Below the pieces are notes generated by a model. The model made no database searches and had not been told where the DNA came from. It worked only from the letters and a program-made list of their open reading frames with translations. Positions 23,766-33,611 of a DNA stretch of 64,000 nucleotides are shown here, piece after piece; position 1 is the stretch's first letter, and every line of letters begins with the position of its first letter. The position numbers and the translations under genes are program-made. This stretch comes from Kingdonia uniflora. Lineage: Eukaryota; Streptophyta; Magnoliopsida; Ranunculales; Circaeasteraceae. The stretch lies in NCBI GenBank assembly GCA_014058105.1, contig JACGCM010002784.1:4278001-4342000 (forward strand). The letters run 5' to 3'.

Positions 23766-23801
23766 GTAATATTATCAAAATTAATTATTTTATCAGCTCC
23801 T

Positions 23802-23814
23802 CACTACAAGAAAT
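23802..23814 (+). repeat. Possible CACTA-type terminus
   Basis: CACTACAAGAAAT matches the conserved 12-13 bp end of plant CACTA (En/Spm) transposons, oriented inward to the right. I found no inverted partner, so it may be an orphan end or chance. Confidence 0.25.
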
Positions 23815-23970
23815 TTTATTCAAACACTTAAAAAAACCTAGTATTTGAAGCTTAACAAGTTTAAACATAATGCATAATCAATTAAACATAGTTTAAACAT
23901 AACATATCAAAGTTCTGAAGAAAAAATAATAAACTCAATAGTTCAAACAAGACATAATAAATTTTATAGC

Positions 23971-25973
23971 CTAAGTGGGACAACCATTTTTCGTTTGGTG
24001 GGCACGTCTGTTACGTGCGAGACTATCGACATAGGTACATTGGACATCCGCCTCGGTCAGGTAGTTAATGGGCATATCAGCTAGTCTATCTCCCATAACT
24101 CATATAATTTCCTGTGACTGGCACAACTGTTCCTCTACACTTCTTTATGCGTTGAAAGTATTGCCACGAATCTTCTTATGCCGCATACAACAGTCCATGG
24201 TTTTGATACCACAACTTATCCACACTATACCTAGGTGGACACGGGTGTGGTACCTGAAGGGCTGAGATTGGTAGCCGTTTATATTCTCCACTGGTTCCTG
24301 CCATTTCCATGAACCATCCTATATCCCCCACTTTTTCGCTGTATGCCTCAACACCATAGTTTTGCACCTAAGAAGACGTGGCTAAACTCAAAGTAGGTGG
24401 CAGAGTTACATCGGGACTCACAAGATTACGCCCGACTATCCATATATTCCCAACCTCACTAAACTGTAATTGATCTTGGGATTTGGATGAACCAAACGCC
24501 AATATGTCATGTAATCCACCTCATCAATGATATAATTGTGTCCATCGTAAAATTCCAGCTCTTTGAGTCCCTAATATAACTCTCGATCGCATTGTAGAAA
24601 TTCTATAATCTCTTGTGGGGGTGGGGGGGTCTAGAGAATACTATCATGCCTAATGTTTTGACGCGTGTGCTGGTCTCCTAAATACCAAAGCGTACCGTTC
24701 CCATATAGGACTGAAACTAATATAACCTTTTTTTCACTAAGCAATTTGGAAAGTCTTACCTCTGTACATATTGCTTGTCTAGACCTCACCCATGGTTGCC
24801 AATCAATATTGGTTTTGTCCTTCCATTCTATCAATTCTCTGATCACAATAAAAGAATGATGGATTTCAGACCCCGAACTGACCCTTTTATCTCTCCACGC
24901 ACTCATACTGGGATAAACATGGTTTAAGTTAAAATCCTTCACCAGATACATTCTAACCTGACAGTACTTAAAGAACCAAAACTCTAACAGAGTTTAAAAA
25001 CCTGTGACTAATCTCTTCCCCTTCCTATTCTTCAGAACTAAGACTTCATCCAGTCCCCGATACAAAGCCGCCATAATTGGAGTACTCCAGCCGAACTTCG
25101 ACGTACCTATAATATGGTGGTCTGTCAAAGCTGTAAGATAATCGGCCGGTAGAGATGTGCTAGCATTTGAGAAGAAGATATTACCCATCATATATGCAAT
25201 AAATGCTTTCGTATTCACGATATCCATTTCTTGGTTGTAATAGTTGAGTTCAAGATTCAAAGCCTCATTCCAAGTTTTCAAATACGCATGAGTGATGTTA
25301 CCGTACATGATGTCATTGGTTGTGATTCCGGGAAATATCGTTTGTGCTTCATCGAACATTGAATACTTATCGTTATACGGGACTTCGAGACCCATCCCAA
25401 AAAATAAGCCCGTTAGCATGACGAAGTCTAACGGCGTAAAGTCAAGTTCCCCGCAAGGGAAGTGAAATATATGGGTAGAAGGCCACCACCGTTCCATGAA
25501 AGCATGAATTAAGTGGCTATCAGAGTTTTCTGCCTTAATAGATAAAAACTCTTTGAAACCTATATTGTCGACCAACCTCTTCAATGTGGGATACCTGACA
25601 ATCCATTGATTCCACTTCAATACCTTATCCAGTGATCCTCTACATTGTATTTCACCTCGGTTCTGCAAAAACAAACACATTAGCATATTAAATTTTCATT
25701 CGGGCATTTTGTTGAACATTTGGCAAACAATGTTAATAGCACATAATTTTTACACAAAAAACTTACCGGCAATTCCTTCGATCCAATGGAAATATGGATC
25801 CAGTTGTCTGAGAGAATATCCATTCAGTGTAAATCCTCGAAGGTTGGGGCGGGATCATTTTCTGTGAGGTGTAACAGCCACATATTCATTACCAATTCTT
25901 TCCCCATTCGTTTAACTTCGGAACTTGGCCTACGTCTTGTTTTGGGAATAACATAACTAGACTCTTCCGACAT
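23971..25973 (-). pseudogene. Plant mobile domain (PMD) gene 1, near-intact
   Basis: The gene starts at ATG 25,973. Exon 1 (25,973 to about 25,767) encodes an Arg/Lys-rich N-terminus and is followed by an intron with a GTAAGTTT donor and a TTTTTGCAG acceptor just before 25,664. Exon 2 encodes the PMD core (PF10536-type): LIHAFMERWWPSTHIFHFPC, then GELDFTPLDFVMLTGL, AFIAYMMGN and FGWSTPIMAALYRGLDE. The frame stays open to about 24,631 apart from one TAA at 24,994-24,996, and exon 1 has one further in-frame stop. C-terminal segments continue with frame changes to a stop at 23,971. PMD proteins include the Arabidopsis nuclear factors MAIN and MAIL1, and the domain is common in transposons. Intron position and order match PMD gene 2. 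It lies beside a Harbinger-type terminus, so it is probably transposon cargo. Confidence 0.75.
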
Positions 25974-26089
25974 TGTTAATCTTTGGATACTAACCTTGAA
26001 TTACTAGGAAAAGGTGGGGGTTGGGAAACTTGAGAAATAAGTTAGGTTTGGGAAACTTGAAGTAGCAATACTTAGCAACTATGAAATGA

Positions 26090-26412
26090 GAAATGATTGT
26101 AGGCAATTGGAAGCAATTTCATGCAGGCTCTTGCAGCGCAGTTTTGAACTGCGCGACATTAATTTTAAAAAAAAAATACGTGGCAAACTCTGATTGGTTG
26201 TGCCACCCCGCAATTCTGAACTGCGCGTTTGGATTGGATGTTTAGAATGTTTACGCGTGGCTAGATTGTGGACATAAATTGTGCCCCGCAATTCTAAATT
26301 GCGGTGGCTAATATTCACCTTGTTTTTTTTTCCTAAACTACTGTGGGGTGGATTGAATCCACCTAACTTTTGGGTGAATTCACCCACCTTACTACTGTTG
26401 CACATGCTCTAA
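26090..26412. mobile_element. Right terminus of a Harbinger-type element next to PMD gene 1
   Basis: The sequence ends CTGTTGCACATGCTC at 26,409, followed by TAA (26,410-26,412), the expected terminal inverted repeat and 3-bp target site of plant PIF/Harbinger elements. Just inside are three palindromes based on CGCAGTTCTGAACTGCG (26,136-26,154; 26,209-26,225; 26,286-26,304). The start codon of PMD gene 1 lies about 440 bp inside. I could not identify the left end of this element. Confidence 0.6.
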
Positions 26413-26779
26413 GAGCATATGCAACAGTTGGAGCGTGGATTTTCACCAATCCACCCCAAATCTATTTACAGTAGTTCAGCCCAAAATCAAGGTGAATTTT
26501 ACCCCAACGCAGTTCTAAACTGTGCGGGACAATCAAAAACCTAAGATCTGGCCACATGTCTCCATCTGGAGCGTCCGAATCCCACACACAGTTTAGAACT
26601 GCGTGGGATCAATCCACCAAAAATTCACCCAGAGGGGGGAGAGACCACCCTCAAGGTGGGTTTGCTCAAACCACGTAGGCAGAACGACCTAGCTATTGTG
26701 GGGTGGATTTGGGGTTTAAAGGGTAGATTAAGAAAGAGCTCACAACGTCAAAATTCACCTAGCTGCTAGAGGTGCTCTT
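26413..26779. mobile_element. Harbinger-type MITE (364 bp)
   Basis: It begins GAGCATATGCAACAG at 26,413 and ends CTGCTAGAGGTGCTC at 26,776, forming terminal inverted repeats. It is flanked by TAA (left) and TTA (right), the TWA target site with one change. Its subterminal sequence (AATCCACCCCAAATC) and two palindromes (26,508-26,526 and 26,587-26,605) match the element end immediately to its left, so it is a short non-autonomous relative inserted directly against that end. Confidence 0.7.
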
Positions 26780-27005
26780 AAGAGAGCTTTTTGAATTTGG
26801 TGACAGGGGAAATAAATAATTTATTTCTTCATTTGCTTTACTTAGAGCATCCGCAGCAGGGTGTGGGTTGAGTTGAGTTTGCCAACCCACACTCAAACCC
26901 ATACCTAAATGTCACCCAGCAGACACTGTTTGAGTGTGAGTTCGATGAGCTGGCACTACAGGAACTCAACTGAGTGTGGGGAGCTCACACTAAATTTTTT
27001 TTGAG

Positions 27006-27089
27006 TTTGGCGGTGTTTATATCACCGCGAGGTGTTCTTTTTACCGCGCGGTAAAAGAAATACCGTGCGGTGATCTAAACACCTCCAAA
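27006..27089. repeat. Left subterminal GC-rich palindrome (84 bp)
   Basis: Inverted arms of about 41 bp meet at ACCGCGCGGT (near 27,044-27,053). Arms carry TTTGGCGGTGTTTA, ATCACCGC and their inverses, with a few mismatches and a one-base gap. It stands out in AT-rich surroundings and lies between the left terminus and ORF1. Confidence 0.85.
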
Positions 27090-27181
27090 CCCAATTATTT
27101 CTCTAGATCACTCCCTGGCTCCTTCGTCTTACCCAAAACCAAGAAAACTAGTATAGAGGAGAACCTCTACACTCTCCCCAA

Positions 27182-28653
27182 ATGGCAAACTTTGCCACTA
27201 GTGGTAATAACTCTACACCGTCGACCCCATCCTCCCAAAACCCACCTTCAACACCATTCGCTCAATACCCATCATCACAATTCACTTCATACCTCTACCA
27301 AAACCCATCGCAATTTTAACCTCAATTCCAATCACAGACCCCACCTCCGTTTACTATGTCGCAAGGGGATCCCAGTTATGGACAATATCAAAGTCCATTT
27401 ATACTATCTCAGTCGCAACCTCAGGCGTTTAGCCCGTACTATCAACCCTATCCGCTCACTCAACCTCAAGGTTTTCAACCGCCAAATTACTTTCAGAACT
27501 ATTTATTCCATGGTGAATCTACTCAGCACAGTCAAAGTGACGCAAATGCATCAATACCTGTTGAAGCGGCGGCTCCCCAAAAGAAAAAGTAAAATAAAGA
27601 AAGAATAGAGTACCCACAAAACAAAGACCAAGCGTGCAAGTGTCAGAAGATGCTGAGTTTTTGGACGAGACGGATGATGCTGGAATGCATTGGACGGACG
27701 CAGACTTTACGTGTCTCGCAAGGGCGTGGGTAGCAACTTCTGTCCAAACAAATGGCCGTAGAAAGGGTTTTACTTTCTATCAAAAGGTCAACATTGCCTT
27801 TAACAGAGACCCCGAGTGCCCCACACGACGATCATGTGGGTCGACCAAATCTCAGTGGTATGCCCTTAATGCACAATGTGTGGCGTACAAGGGGATAGTT
27901 GCTCAAGAACGATATAGAAATAACAGCGGAAAAATAGAAGAAGATCGGGTACGTTATAGTTTCCTTTAACTTAATTTCAATTATTTATCGTGGATATACA
28001 CGTTATTTATTTGTATTGGGTAATTTTGCGAATTGTAGGAAAACGATGCACACAAAATCTATAAAGGCTTGAATGGTGGCAATGACTTTAAACACCGTGA
28101 AGCGTATAAGATTTTGGCGCAGGAACCGCGATGGGCCAACCTAAGGGATGATAGGTTGAACCATGCGGTGAATATACCAAGAAATGTAGTCAGGATAAGA
28201 TCATATTATTCTTTTCCGGGAAACTCAGTCGGATCAAATAATCTATCGGATGACCCCGACGGCCCACCTACACCTCAATCCGCAGACCCAAATTCTGACT
28301 TAGATGGTTCGCTATATGAGGGTGGAAGCAGGCCCATTGGCCAAAAACTCTACAGAAAGAACATTGCATCACAAAAGGCAATGGAGGGTGTTACTGCATC
28401 TGATAGCGGTATCCATGCTCTGCTGGATGAACTACGGTTAGAGAAGATGCAAGCAAAAGAAGAAAAGGAAAGAAGAAGAGCATAAGCAATACAACACTGG
28501 CAAGCCAAAATAGATTTGGAGCAAGCAAAGGAAGATCACAAAATCATGGAGAAAGACTTAAGTACTCTTTCTGGATATCAATTGCAATACTATCTACAAA
28601 GGGAAGCTGAGAAAATGGAACGTCTGGCCAATAGGGGCGGACCAGGTACTTAA
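27182..28653 (+). pseudogene. Harbinger ORF1 (Myb/SANT-like DNA-binding protein)
   Basis: From ATG 27,182 the protein starts with a Ser/Thr/Pro-rich and then Gln/Pro/Tyr-rich segment. It moves through one stop (27,317) and a frame change near 27,590 into a trihelix/SANT-like domain with WTDADFTCLARAW, GFTFYQKV and STKSQWYALN (27,634-27,950). An intron with a GGGTACG-type donor and an AATTGTAG acceptor (to about 28,038) separates it from exon 2. Exon 2 starts with the next helix (KIYKGLNGGNDF) and includes RPIGQKLYRK. A Glu/Lys-rich coiled coil then leads to a stop at 28,653. One further stop at 28,483 splits the coiled coil. In this family ORF1 helps the transposase bind and enter the nucleus. 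It converges on the transposase gene. Confidence 0.75.
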
Positions 28654-28918
28654 AGTGGTGATGAAATGTAATTTAACTTTGCTGTATATTTGAGTTTTAT
28701 TTCCAAGAATGTAGTTTACCTTCTAATAATGTAATCGTCTGAATAATGTACTTTGCTATTGAAGAATGCAATCTTGTTTTCGAAATATTTATTTTCAATA
28801 ATATTACATTAAAATAAATACAAGATTAATGCAATATCAAAAACTTGTTTAATAAACTTGTACGACAAGAAGTATTAAATTACATGAATACCACTCAGAT
28901 AATACAAGAAATAGAGTA
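28654..28918. other. Short AT-rich spacer between convergent Harbinger genes
   Basis: Contains AATAAT and AATAAA words usable as polyadenylation signals in both directions. No coding sequence was found. Confidence 0.4.
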
Positions 28919-30259
28919 CTAGGTTTGAAAATTTTCCTTCACGACCCACAAATGCCCGATTAGATCATCCTTTAGATCAAAGTGAAGTTCTCGACTTCGA
29001 ATCCGGTTCATTTTTGATATAAAAGATTCTATTGTTCCGCGTTCGCGTACAATATCGAACCGTTCGCCTTCGATAGTTGAGGGCTCGGCCGGATCGTAGT
29101 CTAAGTATGATGGGAATGCACCTCGTTCCTCTTCGACGATCATATTGCACATTATCACGCACGCCTTCGTGACATTGCTCAAACCTGGGGGTCCTACAAT
29201 TTCACCGGATTTTTTATAACATTAAACCGAGATTGTAAAATCTCAAACTCCCATTCTACGTCTTTTTGGCAACTTTCTTGTTGTTGAGCAAATAATTTTT
29301 GTTTCGCTGTAACCGGATTGGATATGGTTTGGACAAGTGTTCCTCATTTGGGGTATATGCCATTCGCGCTAGGTAATACCCCATATCATAAGCTTTCCCG
29401 ACAATTGTATAATTGCAAGGTGGGGCGATACCATCGGTCAGGTCGGTAAAAAGATGTGATTGTTGCAGGACATTGATATCATTATTAGACCCTGGTAACC
29501 CAAAAAAAGCATGCCAAATCTAAAGGTTCTGTAAAGCTACCGCTTCAAGAATCAGTGTCGCCTTGGGGTAATGACCAGTAAATTGACCGTGCCAAGCTTT
29601 GGCATAATTTTTCCATATCCAATGCATACAATCAAGGCTTTCTGACATGCCGGGAAATCCCCGGGACTCTCCGATCGCTTTTAACTTTTCGATGTCGGCC
29701 GCGTTTGGTGCTCGAAGATATTCCTCGTCAAAAATTTGCATAACCGCAACACAAAACCTTTTCACACATAACAAAGTTGTGCTTTATCCTATTCGGATAT
29801 ATTCGTCAAAAAGATCTGCCGCAACACCGTGTAGCTTAGGAAACGTAGTGCTGCGACTACCTTTGGGTACGGTAATAACCCCATAGTACCAGCGTTGTTG
29901 GGTTTCTGGACAAAATAATGATCATGTGTAATGACTGCATCGAATAGACGCATAAACATGTCTCTTCTCATACGAAAACATCGCCGAAATTTTCATGGCT
30001 CATATGTGCAATTCGGCTCGAAGTAGTCTCGTATATTGTTGTAATGCTCCAATGGGTGATCTCGCTTCTTTATCTTATCCTTACGGCCCATGATACTCCC
30101 GTGATAACTCGAAGTTGTATCCTCAACTACTATGTTTACTGCAGCTTGGTGCAGAACGCAAATTGCCACCGCACAATTATAGATAAGATCATCATCGGAG
30201 GATGACGACGATAAACTTGGAGGATCGGGTATGGATGAATCAAATGATGAAGAAGACAT
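28919..30259 (-). pseudogene. PIF/Harbinger transposase
   Basis: From ATG 30,259 there is a Ser/Asp-rich start, then DHPLEHYNNIRDYFEP. A frame change leads to NFGDVFVMRRDMFMRLFDAV and a helix-turn-helix-like stretch. The catalytic core follows: ESLDCMHWIWKN (first Asp), HGQFTGHYPKATLILEAVA, GSNNDINVLQ (second Asp) and KDVEWEFEILQSRFNVI (Glu). It ends with SNVTKACVIMCNMIVEEERG and a C-terminal tail to 28,919. Length and order match plant PIF/Harbinger transposases with the DDE triad still readable. Several frameshifts and stops (for example near 29,990, 29,790, 29,520 and 29,250) show it is dead. It is transcribed toward ORF1, the usual arrangement in the family. Confidence 0.85.
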
Positions 30260-30378
30260 TTGAGGCTGTGGAGTTGAGAGAAGGGTGTAATACCAGAAGG
30301 TAGATGTGTTTCCAATGGAAGAGATGTGTGAAAATGGGAGAAATGTAAAAGGGGAAGAAGTTATGGGTCTTTTACCCT

Positions 30379-30430
30379 AGATTTGGCGGTGAAATGAACA
30401 CCGCGCGGTGTTCATTTCCCCGCCAAATCT
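30379..30430. repeat. 52-bp near-perfect palindrome
   Basis: Two 26-bp arms meet at CCGCGCGG (30,401-30,408) with one mismatched pair. The outer part is AGATTTGGCGG and its inverse. It lies about 120 bp upstream of the transposase ATG and shares words (TTTGGCGGTG, ACCGCGCGGTGTT) with the palindromes near both element ends. Confidence 0.9.
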
Positions 30431-30458
30431 ATGTTTGTATTCCTCAGTGACAATTTTG

Positions 30459-30656
30459 TTCGAATAGAATTAGGTTCTATTCGAATAAAACTGCTCAGTG
30501 CCAAATTGTGCCAAATTGTTGAAATTTATTCGAACAGACAAATAGTATGCTCGAATAGACATTGAAAAAACTCTACCAAAAACCTAAAAACATCACCAAA
30601 TAGTCTGTAGAAATATAAAACACCTCAATGCAAATTTATTCGAACAGACAAATAGT
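30459..30656. repeat. Small hairpin and 25-bp direct repeat between transposase and PMD genes
   Basis: TTCGAATAGAA (30,459-30,469) pairs with TTCTATTCGAA (30,475-30,485). An exact 25-bp direct repeat starting AAATTTATTCGAACAGACA occurs at 30,522 and 30,632, a period of 110 bp. TATTCGAA-type words recur through the stretch. Confidence 0.8.
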
Positions 30657-30807
30657 CAATTTTAACAAAAACTTTTGTCAATTTCAACATTAGATAATAA
30701 TGGCTAATGAACATTAAAAACATTAAAAACATCGTCTACTCAGAATCATCTATATAATAAAAGCACAACTTCTACATCGTCTAAAAAAACATAAAAAATA
30801 CTTATAT

Positions 30808-32989
30808 CTACTCGGAATCATCTTTAGTACCCCGCCATCTACGGCTAGTACTGCCTCCCCTGGTTCGCGGATCAGATCCACGCTGCCTCGTCCTCGCACC
30901 TCCTCCAGCTGGTAGCGGCACCACCCGTACGTCACGCCCCCTCCTCAGCTGTAAGTCCTGAACGGGACAAATAAACTTTATAAATATTTTGACAAAATAA
31001 ATATGACATTAAGAAAAAACACCGCAATAATAAATACATAAATAAATTACTTACATGGGCATATAACTAATGATCTATACTGTCAATTTGCCAGCAGGGA
31101 ATAACAAGCTCTTCCTCCACCTCTTGGATCCTCTATGCGTCCCGCACAGATTCTGCAAGGACGAGTCGCCGCATACCATGGGTCAGGTGCCACAGCTCCT
31201 CTGCGCCGTAGGATGAAGACATAGGTGGTGGGTCCCTCAAGCGGCGATGGGGAGCCTCTCACGCTGCCCTGTCCACTCCATGTGCCACCCCTGGTCTAGA
31301 CCCTCCGCCTTGCCAGGCAAACTGAAGTCTTGGGACAAGCTATGAATCGACGCTGACGTAACCACCACGGGTGTAATACCAGCTCTGAGTGTACTCGGTC
31401 CGAACAGATCTAGATTCCCCATCCTCTGGAAATCTGTCAACATGTGGCCTACCTCCAAAGTTTGTTCAGCCCAGTATGAGACGTAAGTCTCTCGCTCCTC
31501 CCCTACCACAAAATGCTCACAGTCAACAAACCCGGCCTGTCTGATCTCATGTAAAGCTGCTGGACTAATATGTGGCGACATGCTAAGTAGAGGATCCAAA
31601 GGAATACGCACCTCACTAGTCACCTGCCTCCAACATCTATCCCCCAAGTAATATTCGCAGTTTCAATTTGGTACTTGAAGTGGTATCCTTTTACGGGATA
31701 TGAGTTTTGCATTCAGTACGTCCTCTGTCTCAGAAACTGCAGAATCGAACCAAGGTTCCCATATGATCGTCTCAACAGTACGGTGATCAATATGGTATCT
31801 ACCTATAATAAACAAATTGGTCGCCTGGTCATTTGTTTACCTCTTGTTCCCCCTCTCCCATGATTTGGGGTGTAGATAGGCCAGGTACTTTACCTCTTCC
31901 TTGACTATAGGGTGGCCAACCCTACAATACTCGTAGAACCAATAATGCATTTTAGAATAACATAAAAAATAATTATAATTTATATTTAAAACGTTTATTG
32001 GAAGATATTTGATTTGTAAATGGAAAAAGTGTTAGTGTACCGGAAGAAGTTGCACAAATCCAGTGATGGCACCCCCGGTCGTGACTGCGGTATCCAAACC
32101 ATGGTACAGGGAAGCAAGAATAGCAGAACCCCAGTCATATTGGGCAGCCAAGTCCAAATCATTCATGGCCGTGAGATATCCAAGCGGAACGGTGTCGTTG
32201 GCCATTTGGAACCACAAATGTCCCATCATGAAGAGGATAAAAGCATGAGCAATAGTAATATCATCCTCCCGATTAGCTTCGACGGTCAAGTACGTCATCA
32301 AATGTGCAATGCTGACGTTCCCACTCTTTATATGGCTGGAATCAATGTTGGGGAGCAATTGCCTCGCATTGGATAAAATAGACCATGTGTCATCATATGG
32401 TACCTGTGTCAGATATCGGCCGATGGACAATGATGTCAGCATAGTAAAATTGAGGGGAGTGACCCCTATCTCCGCACAAGGGAACAAAAATGTGTGTGTG
32501 GTTAGCCACCAACGCTCTGTAAGCGCTTGAATTAGCCGATTATCCGAATTGCCCAAGCGTATATCCATAAACTGTCCAAAAATATTCAACACGGCGTCCC
32601 TTACAGCTAGAAGTGTGGCAATATCCTTCCACACTTTGAACACCGTAGTGAATGTGCCGTGCACACGCATCGAATCTCGATTTTGTTTATTGAGGTATTT
32701 TGTCAAACACTTGATATATGGAAAAAAAATTCACAATTACACAAAAACTTACCGTGAGTTTTTTTCTCGTGTAATAAATGTGACTGACTTCGTCTGGGAG
32801 TTGGGTAATACACCTCCGTGGGAAGTTATCTTCGGTTGGGTTTGGTATATCTTGGGGTTAAATATCTTCAAATTCCACCCGCTTTTTCTTCATTCCGGAC
32901 CTCGAGCGAGTTACGGAACGCTCATGATCTCTTGTTCCTCTAAACTCAGGCAAAGTACTGGGGTGTGGGTCTCCCTCTGGTATTTGCAT
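30808..32989 (-). pseudogene. Plant mobile domain (PMD) gene 2, inside the Harbinger element
   Basis: The start is taken at ATG 32,989. Exon 1 encodes a Ser/Arg-rich N-terminus with one stop and ends near 32,750 at a GTAAGTTTTT donor. Exon 2 (about 32,700-32,032) is an open PMD core: LIQALTERWWLTTHTFLFPC, AEIGVTPLNFTMLTSL, AFILFMMGH and YDWGSAILASLYHGLD. After an intron, the third part continues with WFYEYCRVGHP and, after frame changes, YYLGDRCWRQV and a long open stretch (31,237-31,647). A last small exon (30,961-30,808) encodes a basic RGG/RTRQR tail ending KDDSE. Core motifs and intron 1 position match PMD gene 1, so the two are paralogues. It sits about 280 bp inside the right terminus and reads inward. 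At least three lesions make this copy inactive. Confidence 0.75.
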
Positions 32990-33101
32990 TTTGATTTTGT
33001 TGGAATTAAAATTTTTTTTACCAATGGATTTTTGAGATAGAGGTAGATGTAAAAAACTAGAAAATAGTCGCATTCACTTGTGAGTTTTACTTATAGATAA
33101 T

Positions 33102-33135
33102 GCGGCGGTGTTTAGAACTTCGTGCGGTGTTTTAA
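33102..33135. repeat. Right subterminal GCGGTGTTT repeats
   Basis: Two direct copies of GCGGTGTTT, at 33,105 and 33,125, lie in a GC-rich patch about 135 bp from the right terminus. The words match those of the left and central palindromes. Confidence 0.7.
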
Positions 33136-33270
33136 TCTCCTCTACATTAAAAAAAAAAAACACGTTGGCAAACTCACACTGACTGCTGGAAGAGGTTGAG
33201 TTGTGGGTTTGGTGGGCCAGGGTATCAGAACCCACACCCAAACCCACACTTGCTGCTAGAGATGCTCTTA

Positions 33271-33611
33271 GTTCGAGTTTTGAATGAAGATATGATGATT
33301 GATGACCGTACAAGAGAAAAAATGATGTTACCCAATTTGGATTTTACAGCTGTCAACATTTAAATGGGAGTTGAGCACTGTCAAACCAATTTGTGGTGAC
33401 ACAAATAGGATTCGTTCAAGTTTGAAAATTCAAAGTGTCAATTTCAAAGACAATTGAGAAAGTTGGACTGGTGCCAGTGGGGTCTACTGTCTGAACAAAC
33501 ATCAGATTTTTCCAAACCACCACAAAGTAGAACAAAGCTTCATCTCATTTCAATTTCAAATCTCTCTTTCACACTGAGATTTTGGGGACAAAAAATTAGG
33601 GTTTTACAGAG
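33271..33611 (+). promoter_or_regulatory. Proximal promoter and 5' UTR of the dynamin gene
   Basis: Only about 340 bp separate the Harbinger target site from the dynamin ATG. The last 70 bp are CT- and T-rich (TTTCAAATCTCTCTTTCAC), typical of a plant 5' leader. No convincing TATA box is visible, so transcription may use a TATA-less start, or the promoter may include sequence now separated by the transposon. Confidence 0.4.

Larger units (their letters stand above)
26842..33270. mobile_element. PIF/Harbinger element carrying a PMD gene (6.4 kb)
   Basis: The left end reads GAGCATCCGCAGCAGGGTGT from 26,845, and the right end reads TTGCTGCTAGAGATGCTC to 33,267. These are inverted and of the GAGCATCTCCAGCAG type found in plant PIF/Harbinger elements. 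Subterminal words continue the similarity (GTGTGGGTT, GAGTTTGCC). TTA flanks both ends (26,842-26,844 and 33,268-33,270). Inside, from left to right, are ORF1 (plus), transposase (minus) and a PMD gene (minus). GC-rich palindromes lie near each end and also between the transposase and the PMD gene. All three genes carry lesions, so this copy cannot move by itself. The alternative is two nested elements; the internal palindrome at 30,379 leaves that open. Confidence 0.75.

Noticed and set aside
27192..27608. 138-codon His/Arg-rich plus-strand frame
   Set aside because: It is the shifted frame of the Gln/Pro-rich Harbinger ORF1; low-complexity composition explains it.
32020..33040. Plus-strand frames over PMD gene 2
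   Set aside because: They are antisense to the PMD core, which has clear motif matches.
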